In this document: piece after piece, positions 46,584-57,899 of the stretch
Position numbering within the stretch: position 1 is the stretch's first letter
Layout of the letters: each line of letters begins with the position of its first letter
From: Sanghuangporus weigelae
Taxonomy: Eukaryota > Basidiomycota > Agaricomycetes > Hymenochaetales > Hymenochaetaceae
Direction: 5' to 3'
Assembly (NCBI GenBank): GCA_033182465.1
Contig: CP137323.1
Span: 2,649,099-2,713,098 of the forward strand
Length of the DNA stretch: 64,000 bases
Translations under genes and position numbers: made by a program
The notes under the pieces: generated by a model
Seen by the model: the letters and a program-made list of their open reading frames with translations, nothing else
Databases searched by the model: none
What the model was told of the DNA's origin: nothing

Positions 46584-48545
46584 AGCGAGGGAATGGGAGG
46601 ATAGAAAGGTACGAAACGATGCAAAGTCTTCGAGATCAGCGATATACATGCACCATGCAGTAAATACCGAATATTGTGTTGGATCTGTAAAATTGTCTGC
46701 ATCCTCGGCTAGTGATGATATTCGGCACATAGAAGCTCTTCAGAGAAGGCAGCAACAAAAGGTCCATATCCGGTCATCAAGCGCTCTTGCCCAATCGCGA
46801 ATCTTCAAAAAGGAAGCAGGGTAGCGGGAGCTCGTTAAGCTTTCAATATTAATGCAAGACTAGCGGTAAGGTACGACTGTGCACGTAGTATATAGTTGAC
46901 TATCACTTGCCGGGAACGTTTCGATGGCCCTAATGCATGAGCTGCTCTCGGAAAAAATACATTGAGATGGTGTATTCCTGGAGAAACCGAAGTGCGGTGT
47001 TCAGAAGGATCCCAGTAATTCTCTGTATTTAATCATCTATATCCGGGGATCAGTCCAAGTTCTCCTATAAGTCCCAAGTGATGAGGATCGAGGGCATGTG
47101 TTTGTGGAGCGAAAGAAGAACACGAGTAACGGAGTCAGGCTGGAATCATGGCGGCGATTCAGCTAGAGAGTTCTAAGAGACGGAAGTAATTCAATGTATA
47201 TGGCTTAGGCTAAGAATCCAGGATCCAGTTTGCTATGCGGTAAAATCACAAGGAAATACATCTGGATATTTGTAAAGACTAAAATCGCGATAGATAGCTC
47301 AAAGGCACAGCAGGATCGACGACGGAGGATAACTGGAAAGCCAATCACAACTAAGCATTCACCAGAATGATGGCTTTTGGTTTGGTCTACGAGAACTATA
47401 TCCGGCTATCAGTCTTGATTTTCTTGGAAATCCAGGGCAGTGGAAGGGGCTGGCAGATTGAAATGACGAGGTGCGCCGAGTCGGAGCCAGCAGTATTGGG
47501 TCCAGCATCGATGATATAATCCGAATTCGAGAAGTGACTGACTAGAATCGAGGATAGGATAGGAGCTACAGGTTCCTTGCCGCAGTTACATTGCATGGTT
47601 GCTTGGGGACGCGCGGCGCTAAGAAGGAGGTCGGGATAAGAGAGTAGAGTGACATACGTACAGGGATAGTCAGATGATTAATTATGACGAAGAGAGGGCG
47701 TGTATGTGGCGAATGAAGCGCATGAGAAAGGAAAGATAGCATAGGATAGGGATGGGAAACGAGATGTTTCGTGATAGAGGCGTAAAATTAAGGAAAATAA
47801 AAATACATGTGAGAAAGGAGAACAAGAAGGCCATCGCAGCGAGCGAGCACGAATCAGAAGACGAGGGAGATGACCTCATCAAATAAATATCATTATAACC
47901 AGTTAAAATCAAACAAAATTGCATGCAATATTCGCAAGGTATTACTTTACTATTATTATATAGAGACTCCGAGTCCTTATCTCCTCCCTTATCCTGCGCG
48001 TAAAAAATGAAATGAAATTATCTATCTAGTGCCACTATCCTAGGCCTCTCTCCCTATCTCTCTCTCTCCTTTATCTCTCGTCCTCTCGATCTCGATCCTC
48101 CCGGTTTTCATGGCTCTTCCAACCATCGTCTCTCCAATAGTCATGCATCCCGTTCCAAAATTCAAAGGAACAACGGCAGCTTCCACAGCTGCACCCACCT
48201 GCACACATACCTTTGATGCGTGGCGCAATTTCGCTGTGTCCTATGCCGCACAGCGAAACGTATCCGGAAAATACGGCGTCGACTTTCGTTTCGCGCCTGA
48301 ACCTACCGGTGGAGACCGCAGGACACTCAAGCTTTTGGACACCGCAGCGAGATGCCTCGGCCCAAACACACTGAAGAGAAGTGCAATGCAATTTGATTTC
48401 GTGCGTTTTTTTTTTCTTGCTTCCAGCAGTGCTTTCTTTACTCGGCCGGGTCGGAATCTGATTCTGCGCATAGATCGAAAATACAAACGCACGGGTGCAG
48501 CATAATCACCCGTGTGCGCAGCCGAGCGCCCACGTTGCTCCATCC
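46584..48545. other. Long intergenic region, no gene seen
   Basis: 2 kb between the small basic protein and the Ser/Gln-rich gene. Frames on both strands are short. A plus-strand frame at 48110-48505 (MALPTIVSPIV...) overlaps what is probably the 5' leader of the next gene and has no independent support. CT-rich runs near 48045-48075 suggest a promoter there. Confidence 0.5.
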
Positions 48546-50120
48546 ATGTCTTCGCAGCCCTTCCCAAGTCGTATCCAAACCCATGCACAGCCGCAAATCC
48601 AGCAGACGATCTCCACGTCCTCCTCAGCAACGCCACGTGCTTCGCCGGAACAGGAGCGTCCTCAAGTGAGGCTACAGCATAACGGCCCGCAGCAACAGGA
48701 CCCGCTGCATGACATATTCTTCAACTTTGACCTCGCATCCCCTTCCGAGGCATCCGCACCGCCGGATACAGATGGAGAGCATGAGCATGACACGGAAGGG
48801 ACCGACACAGAGAGTGAGAGGGAGCTCAGGCTGTCAGACCTAGAAGGTCCGGTTGCGCTGAGGCGTAGGACGATTCGTGGAAGAGGCACGGGAGCCAGGA
48901 GGGTAAGGGCGGGGTCAATATCCACGAATAGTACAAGCTCGGGTCCCGGCATGTCTCCAGTGTCTCCGATAGCCATGCGCTCAGGCGGAAATGTACAGGC
49001 GAATCCAAATGTGCCCGCGTCGGCTCTTCGCCCTGTTTATGCTCGACATTCATCAGCCCTGTCGTCCACTCAAGACCAGGGACTCAACCAAGCTCCAAAT
49101 CGATCCCAGCCTGTTTCTGGCGTGTCGCCGCACTTTCCAACCTCCATATCTGAGTCGGGAGTCGGGATAGTCGGCTCTGGCACGGGTGCCAGCCCAAACG
49201 GCGCGGGCGTCGGATCGATTGGCCTGTCCGCTGCAGCGCGTGCGAGACTGCGCGGGCGCGGAATCGGGGCATCAAAGAGCGAACCAGATCCTGAGGTGAC
49301 TCCTACAAATACCGCGGGAACGTCTAACGGGCCCGGTAGCGGAGCGATGCAGATGAGAGGAGACTATAGTGTCGGTCCGTACGGTTACCGCTATCCTGTC
49401 CATCCTCCGTATCCAGGTTCTGCTTTGGATGCTTCAGCGTCGCATATGCATGTGCATGCGCAAGAGTATGCGCCGCCGTCCGTTCTCGGCACAGTCAAGG
49501 AGGAGACACCAAACTCGATTCTCAATTGGCAAGCGTCGACGAGTACAGTCGGAATGGGTACGAGCATGGAGATAGACTTGGACTTGGGAGGATGGGGAAA
49601 GATGTCGGAGCCTCTACCCGGGATGGACCTCAGCTTTGGGATGCACTACACGTCGCCGTATGGAAACCAGAGTCAAACACATACACAATCACAAAGTCAG
49701 GGAAATGGGACGTACCAAAATCAGACGTACAGTCAACAACAGTATCCGTACTCGCCGCAGCAACACCAGCAGCAGAACGGGATCCCGGGGACGTTTAGCG
49801 CTCAGATGCCGTACTACACGTCGCCAACGCTGACGACTCACGCGCAGACCAGCACGACTGCTAACATGGGGATGACGGTGAACCCGAGCTTGAATATGAG
49901 TCCATCAAAGTGAGTCTCAGTTGTTCTTATGTTTGGCTGAGAGACGGGCTGAATGCAGTGAACGAGTAGATGGAAAGGAACCAACACAGGCTCGGGCTCG
50001 GACTCGGGCTCGGGCTCACCGTCGAGGAGGAACAGAGCACTTAGCCTGAGTCACGTGCAGGGGCACGATACCACCACTGGCAGCTTCTGGTCATCGAGGA
50101 ACGGAACAGCTCTTCAGTAA
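48546..50120 (+). CDS. Ser/Gln/Gly-rich protein of unknown function
   Basis: Two exons, join(48546..49909,49970..50120), give 504 aa from ATG 48546 (MSSQPFPSRIQTHAQ). An in-frame ATG at 48495 adds 17 residues. The chain is low-complexity: Gln-rich stretches, an acidic TEGTDTESERELRLSDLEG region, a basic RRRTIRGRGTGARR patch, then Gly/Asn/Tyr-rich sequence with many YxSPQ and YTSP motifs. The second exon adds SGSGSDSGSGSPSRR and a Ser/Thr tail ending TALQ. Such composition is common in fungal transcription regulators and RNA-granule proteins, but no DNA-binding domain is visible. The neighbour at 50487 converges with it. Confidence 0.75.
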
Positions 50121-50486
50121 AACAATATAATATAGTAGTGGACTGGACTCGGACACGTTAATGCACTTTCTTTTCGTGATCCGCTTGCTCGTGTTCCATG
50201 CTCATTCCGATAGACAGATATTAGTTAGACAGTTCTGTTCCTTGCGCCTGCATTTTGCTCTGTGTGCGATCCGCTTGTATGTCCTAGTTTTCGTTGTGCT
50301 ATACTTCGCGTCGTGTATACTCTGATGATACATGCATTTTGTGTTATACGATGACGAATACAGCGGATGAAAGGATACATTGAGATAGTGAGATCTATTC
50401 CAATCTCAGTGTTCAGATGTGTACAATGTCTGCGACTAGCGTACCTTTCCGAAAGCACGAAGGAATCGTTACTCACAAGGTTAAAA
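50121..50486. other. Intergenic, convergent 3' ends
   Basis: About 365 nt between the Ser/Gln-rich gene and the ankyrin gene. No gene seen. Confidence 0.6.
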
Positions 50487-51236
50487 TCATCGAGCAGGGG
50501 TATCCTCCGAGACGCCAAGTCGTGCCAGACCTATCTCTATTTTCTCCTGCTCCTTAGCATCATCCTGACAGGTTACAGTATCTGCCTCGCGAACACCCTC
50601 GACGGACGTTTCGGAAACGGCCTGCAGATCCATAACGCTCACAAGCCATCGTGCGCCTTCCTCCCATCCGGCCCTCTCAGCTTCACCAAGCGGCGTCTGG
50701 CCTGCGCTGTTGCGCACCAAAACTAGAGCGGGACCTAATGTTACCGATTCCTCTGCCCTGATGGGATCGGGCTTGTAGGTGACAAGACGCTTGACACACT
50801 CCAAATGTCCGTTCAGACAAGCCCAGTGGAGCGGGGTGTTGCCAGCATCATTCGCGGATGTGAGGAGTGATACGGGGATCTGGGATAGCGAGAGAAGATA
50901 CGCGAGGATTTCTTTGAAAGGGAGCTCAGTTAGCATCGAGCTGGCTGTACTGGAACGGAACGACGTACCGTGGTGTCCATTTGCTACGCACATATGCAGT
51001 GCAGTATTCCCTCGTTCATCGCGCGCCCTCAGGAGTGCCTCCGTACTATATCTGTCGACAAAGCTGCACACGCAGTCCAAATCACCATAGCGGCAGTCTA
51101 ATAACAGCTCTTCAATGTCGTCTGGAGATGGCGATTGCGAGGCTGGTAATCGGGAATCATCTTCTACCGGCCGCTGGAGCGGAAGTGAACCGAGACCTGA
51201 GGGGAAATGCTCGATTTCATCAGATATGGTGGTCAT
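50487..51236 (-). CDS. YAR1: Ankyrin-repeat protein, YAR1-like ribosomal chaperone
   Basis: Two exons, complement(join(50487..50911,50969..51236)), encode 230 aa from ATG 51236 (MTTISDEIEHF). ATG 51269 would add 11 residues. A 57-nt intron without stops separates GHH and EILAYLL. Two ankyrin repeats are clear: GNTALHMCVANGHH and GNTPLHWACLNGHLECVKRL. The layout (N-terminal DDIEELLLDCRYGDLDCV, the two TALH/TPLHWA repeats, a C-terminal acidic region with an EIGLARLGV end) closely resembles budding yeast Yar1, a dedicated chaperone of ribosomal protein uS3/Rps3. By homology it would escort Rps3 during 40S subunit biogenesis. It could be another short ankyrin protein. Confidence 0.85.
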   Translation of the reverse strand: MTTISDEIEHFPSGLGSLPLQRPVEDDSRLPASQSPSPDDIEELLLDCRYGDLDCVCSFVDRYSTEALLRARDERGNTALHMCVANGHHGTSFRSSTASSMLTELPFKEILAYLLSLSQIPVSLLTSANDAGNTPLHWACLNGHLECVKRLVTYKPDPIRAEESVTLGPALVLVRNSAGQTPLGEAERAGWEEGARWLVSVMDLQAVSETSVEGVREADTVTCQDDAKEQEKIEIGLARLGVSEDTPAR

Positions 51237-51874
51237 TCCGGGTTTGAGGAGGAATGCCAACTCATGCAAGCGTAATGTAATAATGAAATAATATAAAATA
51301 AATGGGACAAAAATTTTTGCCGATCGATCGGCACTTCGGAGGCCTTTCCACTTCGGGTAATGAGGATTCGCTTGGTTTCACATTTCTTTTACTCGGGACT
51401 CGGAAACCACACCACACATCTCCCTGAGTACTCAACACTCCCGGCCCAGCAGTAGAATACAAAATTACCGCGAATAAGAAATCGACCACCCGCATCAGAT
51501 TCACAGAAAGTTGCGTGGGTCACGTTAGAGGAATGCAAGCATGTGCTTGAGGCCGAGCCATCAATGGCTTTGATCTCGGTTTCGGTTTCAATTTACTTGC
51601 AAGGTCTGTCCCTTCGTCCGCTTGCTCCAGTTGGCAATAAGTCCTTCCCTTCATCCCCTTCGACCCCGAAGCAAGCCCCCGTCGTACAACTTCACTTCTC
51701 CCCCCGACGTTCACGGCCGTAGGAAGCACCTTCGAGCCCACCCAGCTTCTCCCCTGCACACGCGGTCTCGCTCTCTCTCTTTTCTCGGTACCTGGCGATC
51801 AAAGATCACGCACCACTCTCTTCAACACAGAATCTTATCCTCATACAGCACTTGGAACTTGAACTATCGCAGAC
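51237..51874. promoter_or_regulatory. Divergent promoter region
   Basis: About 640 nt between the YAR1-like gene (minus) and the seven-pass membrane protein gene (plus). It is CT-rich in its right half, with no recognised element. Confidence 0.45.
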
Positions 51875-54800
51875 ATGACGCATACATCCCCTACTACCTT
51901 CGCAGTCTGGTCTGTCCTGTCCTTCAGCGTACGTGCATTTCGATCCATCCGTATTCTATCATTCTTCCTTTGACTGACTGATTCTGATGCACCCTTCGCA
52001 CGCCGTTGAATCTGGCGTCTGTGTCCTTTGATCTGCTCCTCCTTGCACCGAAAACTGAATTCATCCATTGTCGATCGGCGATGTACAGCTCGGCGCCTTC
52101 CTCCTAGGTCATCTTTGGCGATTTGACAAATTCAAGTGCCTAAAGTGCGTGTCTACATGCGTTGTCTAATCGCACTGGTACGAGAAATGACTTATCATCG
52201 ACGTTTCCTTTCGTAGATGGTCCAACGCTCCCTACTCGGGTGCCTTCAAGCGAATCATGACGTACACCTATCTAATAACAATACCCCTAATAATGATATA
52301 TTCCTTCGGGTTCACATTTATAAAATATAAGGAAGGCTTCATTGACGTCGGAGGCACAAGTACGTGTTCTTACTGCTCATCCTTTGTTCGTTTCTGGACC
52401 TGGTTCTGATGTGACGTTAGTCATGCCTAAACCATACACATTCTGGGGCATGGGATACCGCGATGCCATTTTCCCACTTATGATGGTCTTTTCGTTTGCG
52501 TGGTCTTTTGAAATGTGCGGTTGTCCGAATTCTGCTCTAATCGTGCCTCTGCTTACTCCATTTTGGACACAGGGTGACACATCTGGAAGGTATGTATTCA
52601 CCTATTCGCTCATCTTTCCCCCCCCTGCTAACAGACCTCCCTTTCCCGTTCCGATACTGCGTGATTTCAGAACTCTGCTTCTGGTACTTCCTCATTACTG
52701 CCGGACCAGCGCAACCAGACTGGTTCCACAGCCCGTACTTCCGAATCTGGATCTTAGGTTCCATCGCTGCAGTGGTCTATGTGCCAGCGGTAACAATCGT
52801 ATACCGGGATAATCCTCTTGGTGTACGTATGACCTCTGTATGATCAAGGACGTACCGACTAACAATAATATATAGTGCGAAGCACGGATGTTCACCTCCG
52901 GCAGTGTCGGTGATCTTGTTCTCACACTTGCATTCATTCCGATCTTGTTTCGTTTCCCTGGGTTCATCCGGAAAGTGGTGTGTACTGCATCATCGTTCAT
53001 TTAACAATTCCTTACTCACTGAATGTTTTCCTCGTTTTCCGTATAGAAAGCGGAAGGCGTCGACTCCTCAATAATTGTCCGGTTGAGAAAATTTTATGAA
53101 CTGAACGTGAGTTTTTGGCAACCTTCTAAAGTTGCATGCAAACAGCGTAATTCTTGAATAGGTGATTCGTATTGTATTTCGTTTCCTCATGCAAGTACCT
53201 TTATTGTCGCTTGGCGTGGATGGTTTGAAACCACATGATCACGAACTTAACGAGTCCCTGTAAGACTCTTGCCTTTAGATCTGTGCAGAACATTGCATAC
53301 TAAAGCCTATACCTTCCGACAGCTTCTGGACGGACTTGCTCAGTATCATCGCTGCCTTGGGATGCGTGTTTTCATCCGTTTGTACACTGCTTGTAAGTAC
53401 ACACTTTCGGTAGCTTGCTTTTCTAGTGCTCAAGAGCTGCGCAAGATATTCTTTCCGCGATCATACGAAGCAGAGTATCATGCCAAGGAGTTGTCGCACC
53501 GGCGTTCCGTGCAGTCCATGTCTTCGCGTCAGTCTCACGAGCCTCAGCCTGCATACTCACAATACGGAGATGACGATCGTCACGAGTTTGAGCCTGAATC
53601 TATCAGTAAATCAGCATCGTTCAACACGCACAAATTCTCTGGAAACGATCATTACGAAGACGGCTTTGTGAAGTTTGACCGAACGGAACGAAGAATGGGC
53701 ACAGGGCTCGTAAGGGAAAGGCTCAGTTCGAAATTAAGAGAACGCGAGCGACGTATCGCAAGAGGCACGCGGAAGATGGGAGTTGAGTTACAGCATGTCC
53801 TGACAAGGCGGCTCATGCGTCTCTCGCTCCCGAGACGAAGGCACGTAGAACCAGAGGGAAGCAGCGGCATTTCTCTGACCCCCGGGATTCTATCATTGAC
53901 TCATGGGGAGCAAAATGCGAAAGATGAGAAAGATACGGTGACACGTCGAACGACGCCAAGCGCTCGCTCCGCCGCACGGCAGAGGAGCGAGAGCAATGCG
54001 GCCGTATCCGAAGAGAGTATTGGTGCGGATTTGAAGAGAAAAGGAACCTACTTGCTGACGAACTCGCCCGTGTTACGGGCGCGCAGAATGTACGAGCAAG
54101 AAATGAGTGGAGGACCCGTTGGCGCCGTGTCTGTAGAGACCCTTGAAGCCGCCTATGACGCAGGTGCAGGTGTAGGATTCATCTCTGGCGAGGAACATCC
54201 GGCCGTTGAGAACAACGAAAGAGAGGATACGACCCGCTTCGGACACGGTCCGTCCGCAATGCAATCTTTCAGTGACAGAAGGGAGATCAGCCAAACTCAG
54301 GAAGACGGCGATGTACCGGCCTTTGCACTGGACTCCCCTCCTCCATCTTTCTCCGTACCTCCATATTCTCACGCTACAGGGATAGAGAATATAACGACAG
54401 CTCAAAGTCATATCTATGGCCCAAGGCCGATAAAGAAGTCCCTGTCGTTGAGCACGACTGGTACGGTTGCGACTCGCCGAGCTTTGCCGACGCCTCCAGC
54501 AGGCGATCCTTTGGGCGCAGCACCTGCATACTCCCCTCCGCAGGATCCATTGATTGTACCTATGCAAATTCAAGAGCAGAACATGAAGCGGAAGGAAAAC
54601 AAAAGGGCGGGAATCACCGTCAACGTCGCTACAGGCTTGCGAACCCACCCGTTCGCATCGGCGTCTGCGCCCCTTGACCTACAAGAAGCCGCATTAGCTT
54701 CTCGTCCAACGCATATGCGTGAGCAAATTGATACCCCACCCGTCACCGTTGCGCTGCAGTCAGACATGCTACAAACAGCAAGTGGGCGGCACGGATTAAA

Positions 54801-55165
54801 TTACACATCGCCTCATTCTAGGTTGACCACGGCCAACACCGCGGATCACTCTTATGGAACAGACCTAGAGAGGAATGTAGGACCATTACCTGGTGGCCGA
54901 GTACTCGGCTTGACAGCAGCGAACCTTTCACGGTTGAACTCATCGACACGGGCGTCCCAGGTAAACCCACTCGTGAGAACGTTTACCTCGCCTATCGGTG
55001 AGCATATCCTCTGTCGTTATCAATTTTGGTCGGACGTTTTGCTGACATGGAAATGGCTCTTTAATAGACTTTCTGGACCGAATACAAGAAAGCGGTGGTT
55101 CAGGTCCCGATTCCAGAGGCGCTGCAGCGAACGCAAGCCGGACACAAATTGGTTGGGCGGTCTAG
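51875..55165 (+). CDS. Seven-pass membrane protein with long cytoplasmic tail, GPCR-like
   Basis: Twelve exons, join(51875..51928,52089..52144,52217..52359,52421..52514,52573..52589,52671..52822,52876..52977,53047..53106,53162..53259,53323..53392,53446..54997,55068..55165), give 831 aa in one frame. All junctions are GT-AG. Seven hydrophobic helices lie in the first ~310 residues: AVWSVLSFSLGAFLLGHLW, MTYTYLITIPLIMIYSFGFT, AIFPLMMVFSFAWSF with CFWYFLITAG close by, WILGSIAAVVYVPAVTIV, GDLVLTLAFIPILFRF, IVFRFLMQVPLLSLG and LLSIIAALGCVFSSVCTLL. The remaining ~520 residues are hydrophilic, Ser/Arg-rich and disordered. This is the layout of a fungal seven-transmembrane receptor, although no named family signature or RGS domain is evident. 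It may signal through a G-alpha like the one at 25 kb. The 17-nt exon 5 is noteworthy. Confidence 0.82.
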
Positions 55166-55640
55166 AGGAAGTGATGGAAATGTGGATGCCGAATAAAGAC
55201 CACCCGTATTCTGCTCCTCGGCTCGCGACATAACTTATTTTTTCTTGGTTTTTTCCTGCTAGCATGGATGTGTTACTATCGCTACCTTTTACTACGCCTT
55301 TTTTTCAACACGTCGTTCCACGGTCACCGTACCACAAATGCGAGTATGTTTTCTATTTCAGTACTAATTCTGCCACTCACCCTCTTACAAGAGGCAAAAG
55401 CAAGTTTCAGTCTTTTTGAAATAATCATGAGCCTCTGCAACGTTAGGTCTCATTTGTGCTACAAGCCTGAACGAAGCTGGAAACCTTCTGCTTCCATGAT
55501 ATGATATGAGCCGCCGTGTGGACATGGTCGTAAGAAATAATATGATCAGTTTGAGATTACAAATACAATATAATTTTGGATCTCAATTCAATACACAAAT
55601 CTGAGCAAATTTCAACAAAATATTGGTAAAATTGGCAGCC
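55166..55640. other. Intergenic, no gene seen
   Basis: Downstream of the seven-pass protein gene. AT-rich, with no recognised gene. Confidence 0.55.
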
Positions 55641-55654
55641 CTTCATCCAAATAC

Positions 55655-55811
55655 GGCGGATACGGCGTATCCGGTCTTTTTCTCCGACGGGTACGGCCGT
55701 AAAAATACGGCCCGTATAATCAGCATCCCAAGCCAGTATGGACACGGCCGTATGCATATACGATGCGGGCCGTATCCATAAATTACAGATACACACGTGC
55801 GGAGCCCTACC
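55655..55811. mobile_element. Solo end fragment of the hAT-like family seen at 19.5-21.6 kb
   Basis: The right edge reads CACGTGCGGAGCCCTA (55796-55811), matching the terminal inverted repeat of the 19475-21615 element except at one position. The preceding sequence has the same sub-terminal palindromic motifs (TACGGCCGTAAAAATACGGCC and TACGGCGTATCCGG types). No matching left end is found upstream, so this is a truncated or decayed copy. Confidence 0.75.
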
Positions 55812-56084
55812 TCTGACCACAACGTCTCTGCTGCCTGTCGCCGCCGTCCTCATCCACGGGATTGGTGTCCTGATTTCTGGTGGAAAACATCCTGCAGGTC
55901 CTTGTTTGGTTATAAAGGGGGGCTAGAGCTGCTAGGCTCGGATCCCTAGGCAGGAGGGTTGAAGGTGAAATTGAGTAGGGTCGTAGGGTTGGACTTCAGA
56001 GGAGACAGACCAGGCTCTGAGGCTATTGCCTGGCTGTCTGGATAATCTGGACACTTCAGCATAAGACAGTTGAGCATGTCAAAT

Positions 56085-56716
56085 GTCCCTAATTCGGGGA
56101 CACCTGTGCATGGGAAGCAGGACATGCCAAAATTCACTGAGATAGCCTCCCTCTCAGAAAAAGTGTCTCTGATTCGGGGACACCTGGTCATGGGAGGCAG
56201 GACATACTAAAATAAGCTGAGATGGCCTCTCTCTCAAGCAAAGTGTGCCCAATTCGGGACACCTGTGTATGGGACCCAGGACATGCCAAGCCAGCCACAT
56301 TGGTATGTCCTCCCTCTTGTGCAGAAAGTGTCCCCGAATCGGGAACACCTGTGCATGAGACCCAGGACATGCCAAAACACTGGCATGTACTCTCTCTCGT
56401 GCAGAAAGTGTCCCCAAATTGGAGACACCTGTGTATAGAAAGCAGGACATGCCAAAATTCACTGAGATAGCCTCCCTCTCAGAAAAAGTGTTTCTGATTC
56501 GGGGACACCTGTGTATGGAACCCAGGACATGCCAAGCCAGTCACTGGCATGTCCTCCCTCTTGTGCAGAAAGTGTCCCCAATTCGGGGACACCTGTGTAT
56601 GGGACCCAGGACATGCCAAGCTGACCACACTGGCATGTCCTTCCTCTCGTGCAGAAAGTGTCCCCAAATTGGGGACACCTGTGCATGGGACCCAGGACAT
56701 GCCAAAACACTATACA
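56085..56716. repeat. Subtelomeric minisatellite, about 80-86-bp units with internal palindromes
   Basis: About eight tandem units, each starting near GTGTCCCCAATTCGGGGACAC, an inverted repeat. Each continues CCTGTGNATGGGACCCAGG and ACATGCC. Several units then have CACTGGCATGTCC, which pairs with GGACATGCC, so each unit can form two hairpins. The end of each unit is CCTCCCTCTCNNGCAGAAA. Units differ by a few substitutions and short indels. Unit boundaries are near 56164, 56242, 56327, 56408, 56488, 56571 and 56657. No coding function is seen. Because of the internal palindromes, many spurious frames appear on both strands. Confidence 0.9.
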
Positions 56717-56731
56717 TATTCCTCCTGGGAT

Positions 56732-56780
56732 CTTGGTCAAGATCCCGGGGGGCCCCCCAGCTGGGGGGGCCCCCCACCTT
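56732..56780. repeat. G/C-run palindromes at the end of the minisatellite
   Basis: Immediately after the last minisatellite unit a short hairpin (GATCTTGGTCAAGATC) is followed by GGGGGGCCCCCCAGCTGGGGGGG and then CCCCCC. The second structure is an extended palindrome around AGCT. Together they form an unusual, strongly foldable block separating the two satellite arrays. Confidence 0.8.
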
Positions 56781-56836
56781 CCTCTTTCGGTAATATGCTT
56801 AGGTTATCTCCACCCCTTTTAGGCAACCCCCCCTAG

Positions 56837-57352
56837 GATCACGTCACGCCCCCCCAGCCCGTCACGCCCCCCCAGCCCGTCACGCCCCCCCAGTCCGTCA
56901 CACCCCCCAGACCGTCTCGCCCCCCAGTCCGTCACACCCCCCAGTCTGTCACGCCCCCCCCGGCTCACGTCACGCCCCCCCAGTCCGTCACACCCCCCAG
57001 TTCGTCACGCCCCCCCAGCCCACGTCACGCCCCCCCCAGTCCGTCACACCCCCTAGTTCGTCACGACCCCCTAGCTCACGTCACCCCCCCCCTAGGATCG
57101 CGTCACGCCCCCCCAGTCCGTCACGCCCCCCAGTCTGTCACGCCCCCCAGTCTGTCACGCCCCCCAGCCCGTCACGCCCCCCCAGTCCGTCACACCCCCC
57201 AGTCCGTCACGCCCCCCCAGTCCGTCACGCCCCCCAGTCTGTCACGCCCCCCCCCCGGCTCACGTCACGCCCCCCCAGTCCGTCACATCCCCCCAGTCCG
57301 TCACGACCCCCCAGCTCGCGTCACGCCCCCCCAGCTCACGTCACATCCCCGC
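56837..57352. repeat. C-rich subtelomeric satellite, about 18-bp unit, ~28 copies
   Basis: Tandem units of roughly GTCACGCCCCCCAGTCC, counted as about 28 copies, with variants GTCACACCCC, GTCTCGCC, and inserted CACGTCACG units. Each unit has a run of 5-9 C on the plus strand, so the minus strand has repeated G runs compatible with G-quadruplexes. The unit length varies with the C-run length. No gene or promoter is implied. Confidence 0.93.
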
Positions 57353-57360
57353 ACTCCCGA

Positions 57361-57870
57361 CAGCTATCCTCGCCATCAAGCGCAACTCCCAATTGCTGTA
57401 AGAAACTTCGCTCGCCACCGTCGCATCTCGACTCAACGACTTTCTAGATTTAATCAAGAAGACATTCGCAAAGTTTTAAATCCTGTACCTTCTAGAGTCG
57501 AGTCAGATGGGTCGCCGGGGAAGATTGCGGAAAATGACTACTTGATGAAATGTGCGTGTGCGACTTTTGTCCTCCGGCTCTATCTGACTTACTCCGTGTA
57601 GGCTGCCCGTATAACACACGTCCCCACCTATCGAAATCCTCTGCAACGTTTGATTGGCATTCTTGGTGCAATCGCGACGACACGGCACCAAGCCGCTGCA
57701 GATGTTTTGCGTGCCCTTGTTGCAAGCGGATATGCTGCAGTTACGACAGAAATTGTTCTCAGATGGATCGGATTAAGCTTACAGGAGTATGCGGCCGATC
57801 CGCGAGGTGAAGATAGCTGGAAGCGGAAAGATCAGGGTGTATATCTTCTCACTGCTGTCGCGACGCTCAG
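57361..57870 (+). pseudogene. CSE1 exportin fragment, copy 1 (scrambled)
   Basis: Two out-of-order pieces of the nuclear export receptor CSE1 (which returns importin-alpha to the cytoplasm) are joined. The first piece (57370-57670) covers ILAIKRNSQLL, then FNQEDIRKVL and PGKIAENDYLMK with a retained intron, then LQRLIGILGAIA. It is fused directly to RHQAAADVLRALVASG and on to EDSWKRKDQ and YLLTAVAT, which in the parent protein lies before it. A stop follows ILAIKRNSQLL. The DNA-level copy keeps an intron (GTGCGTG...), so it is not a processed pseudogene. Identity rests on the match to the conserved CSE1 blocks seen again in copies 2 and 3. Confidence 0.8.
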
Positions 57871-57899
57871 GTAAGATGCTCTCTTCCTGTCGACCTGCT

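Noticed and set aside
48110-48505. 131-codon plus-strand frame before the Ser/Gln-rich gene
   Set aside because: Likely 5' leader or chance frame. No intron joins it in frame to the gene and I recognise no motif.
56085-56716. CRISPR-like array
   Set aside because: Units are continuous tandem repeats without unique spacers, in a eukaryotic subtelomere. It is a minisatellite.
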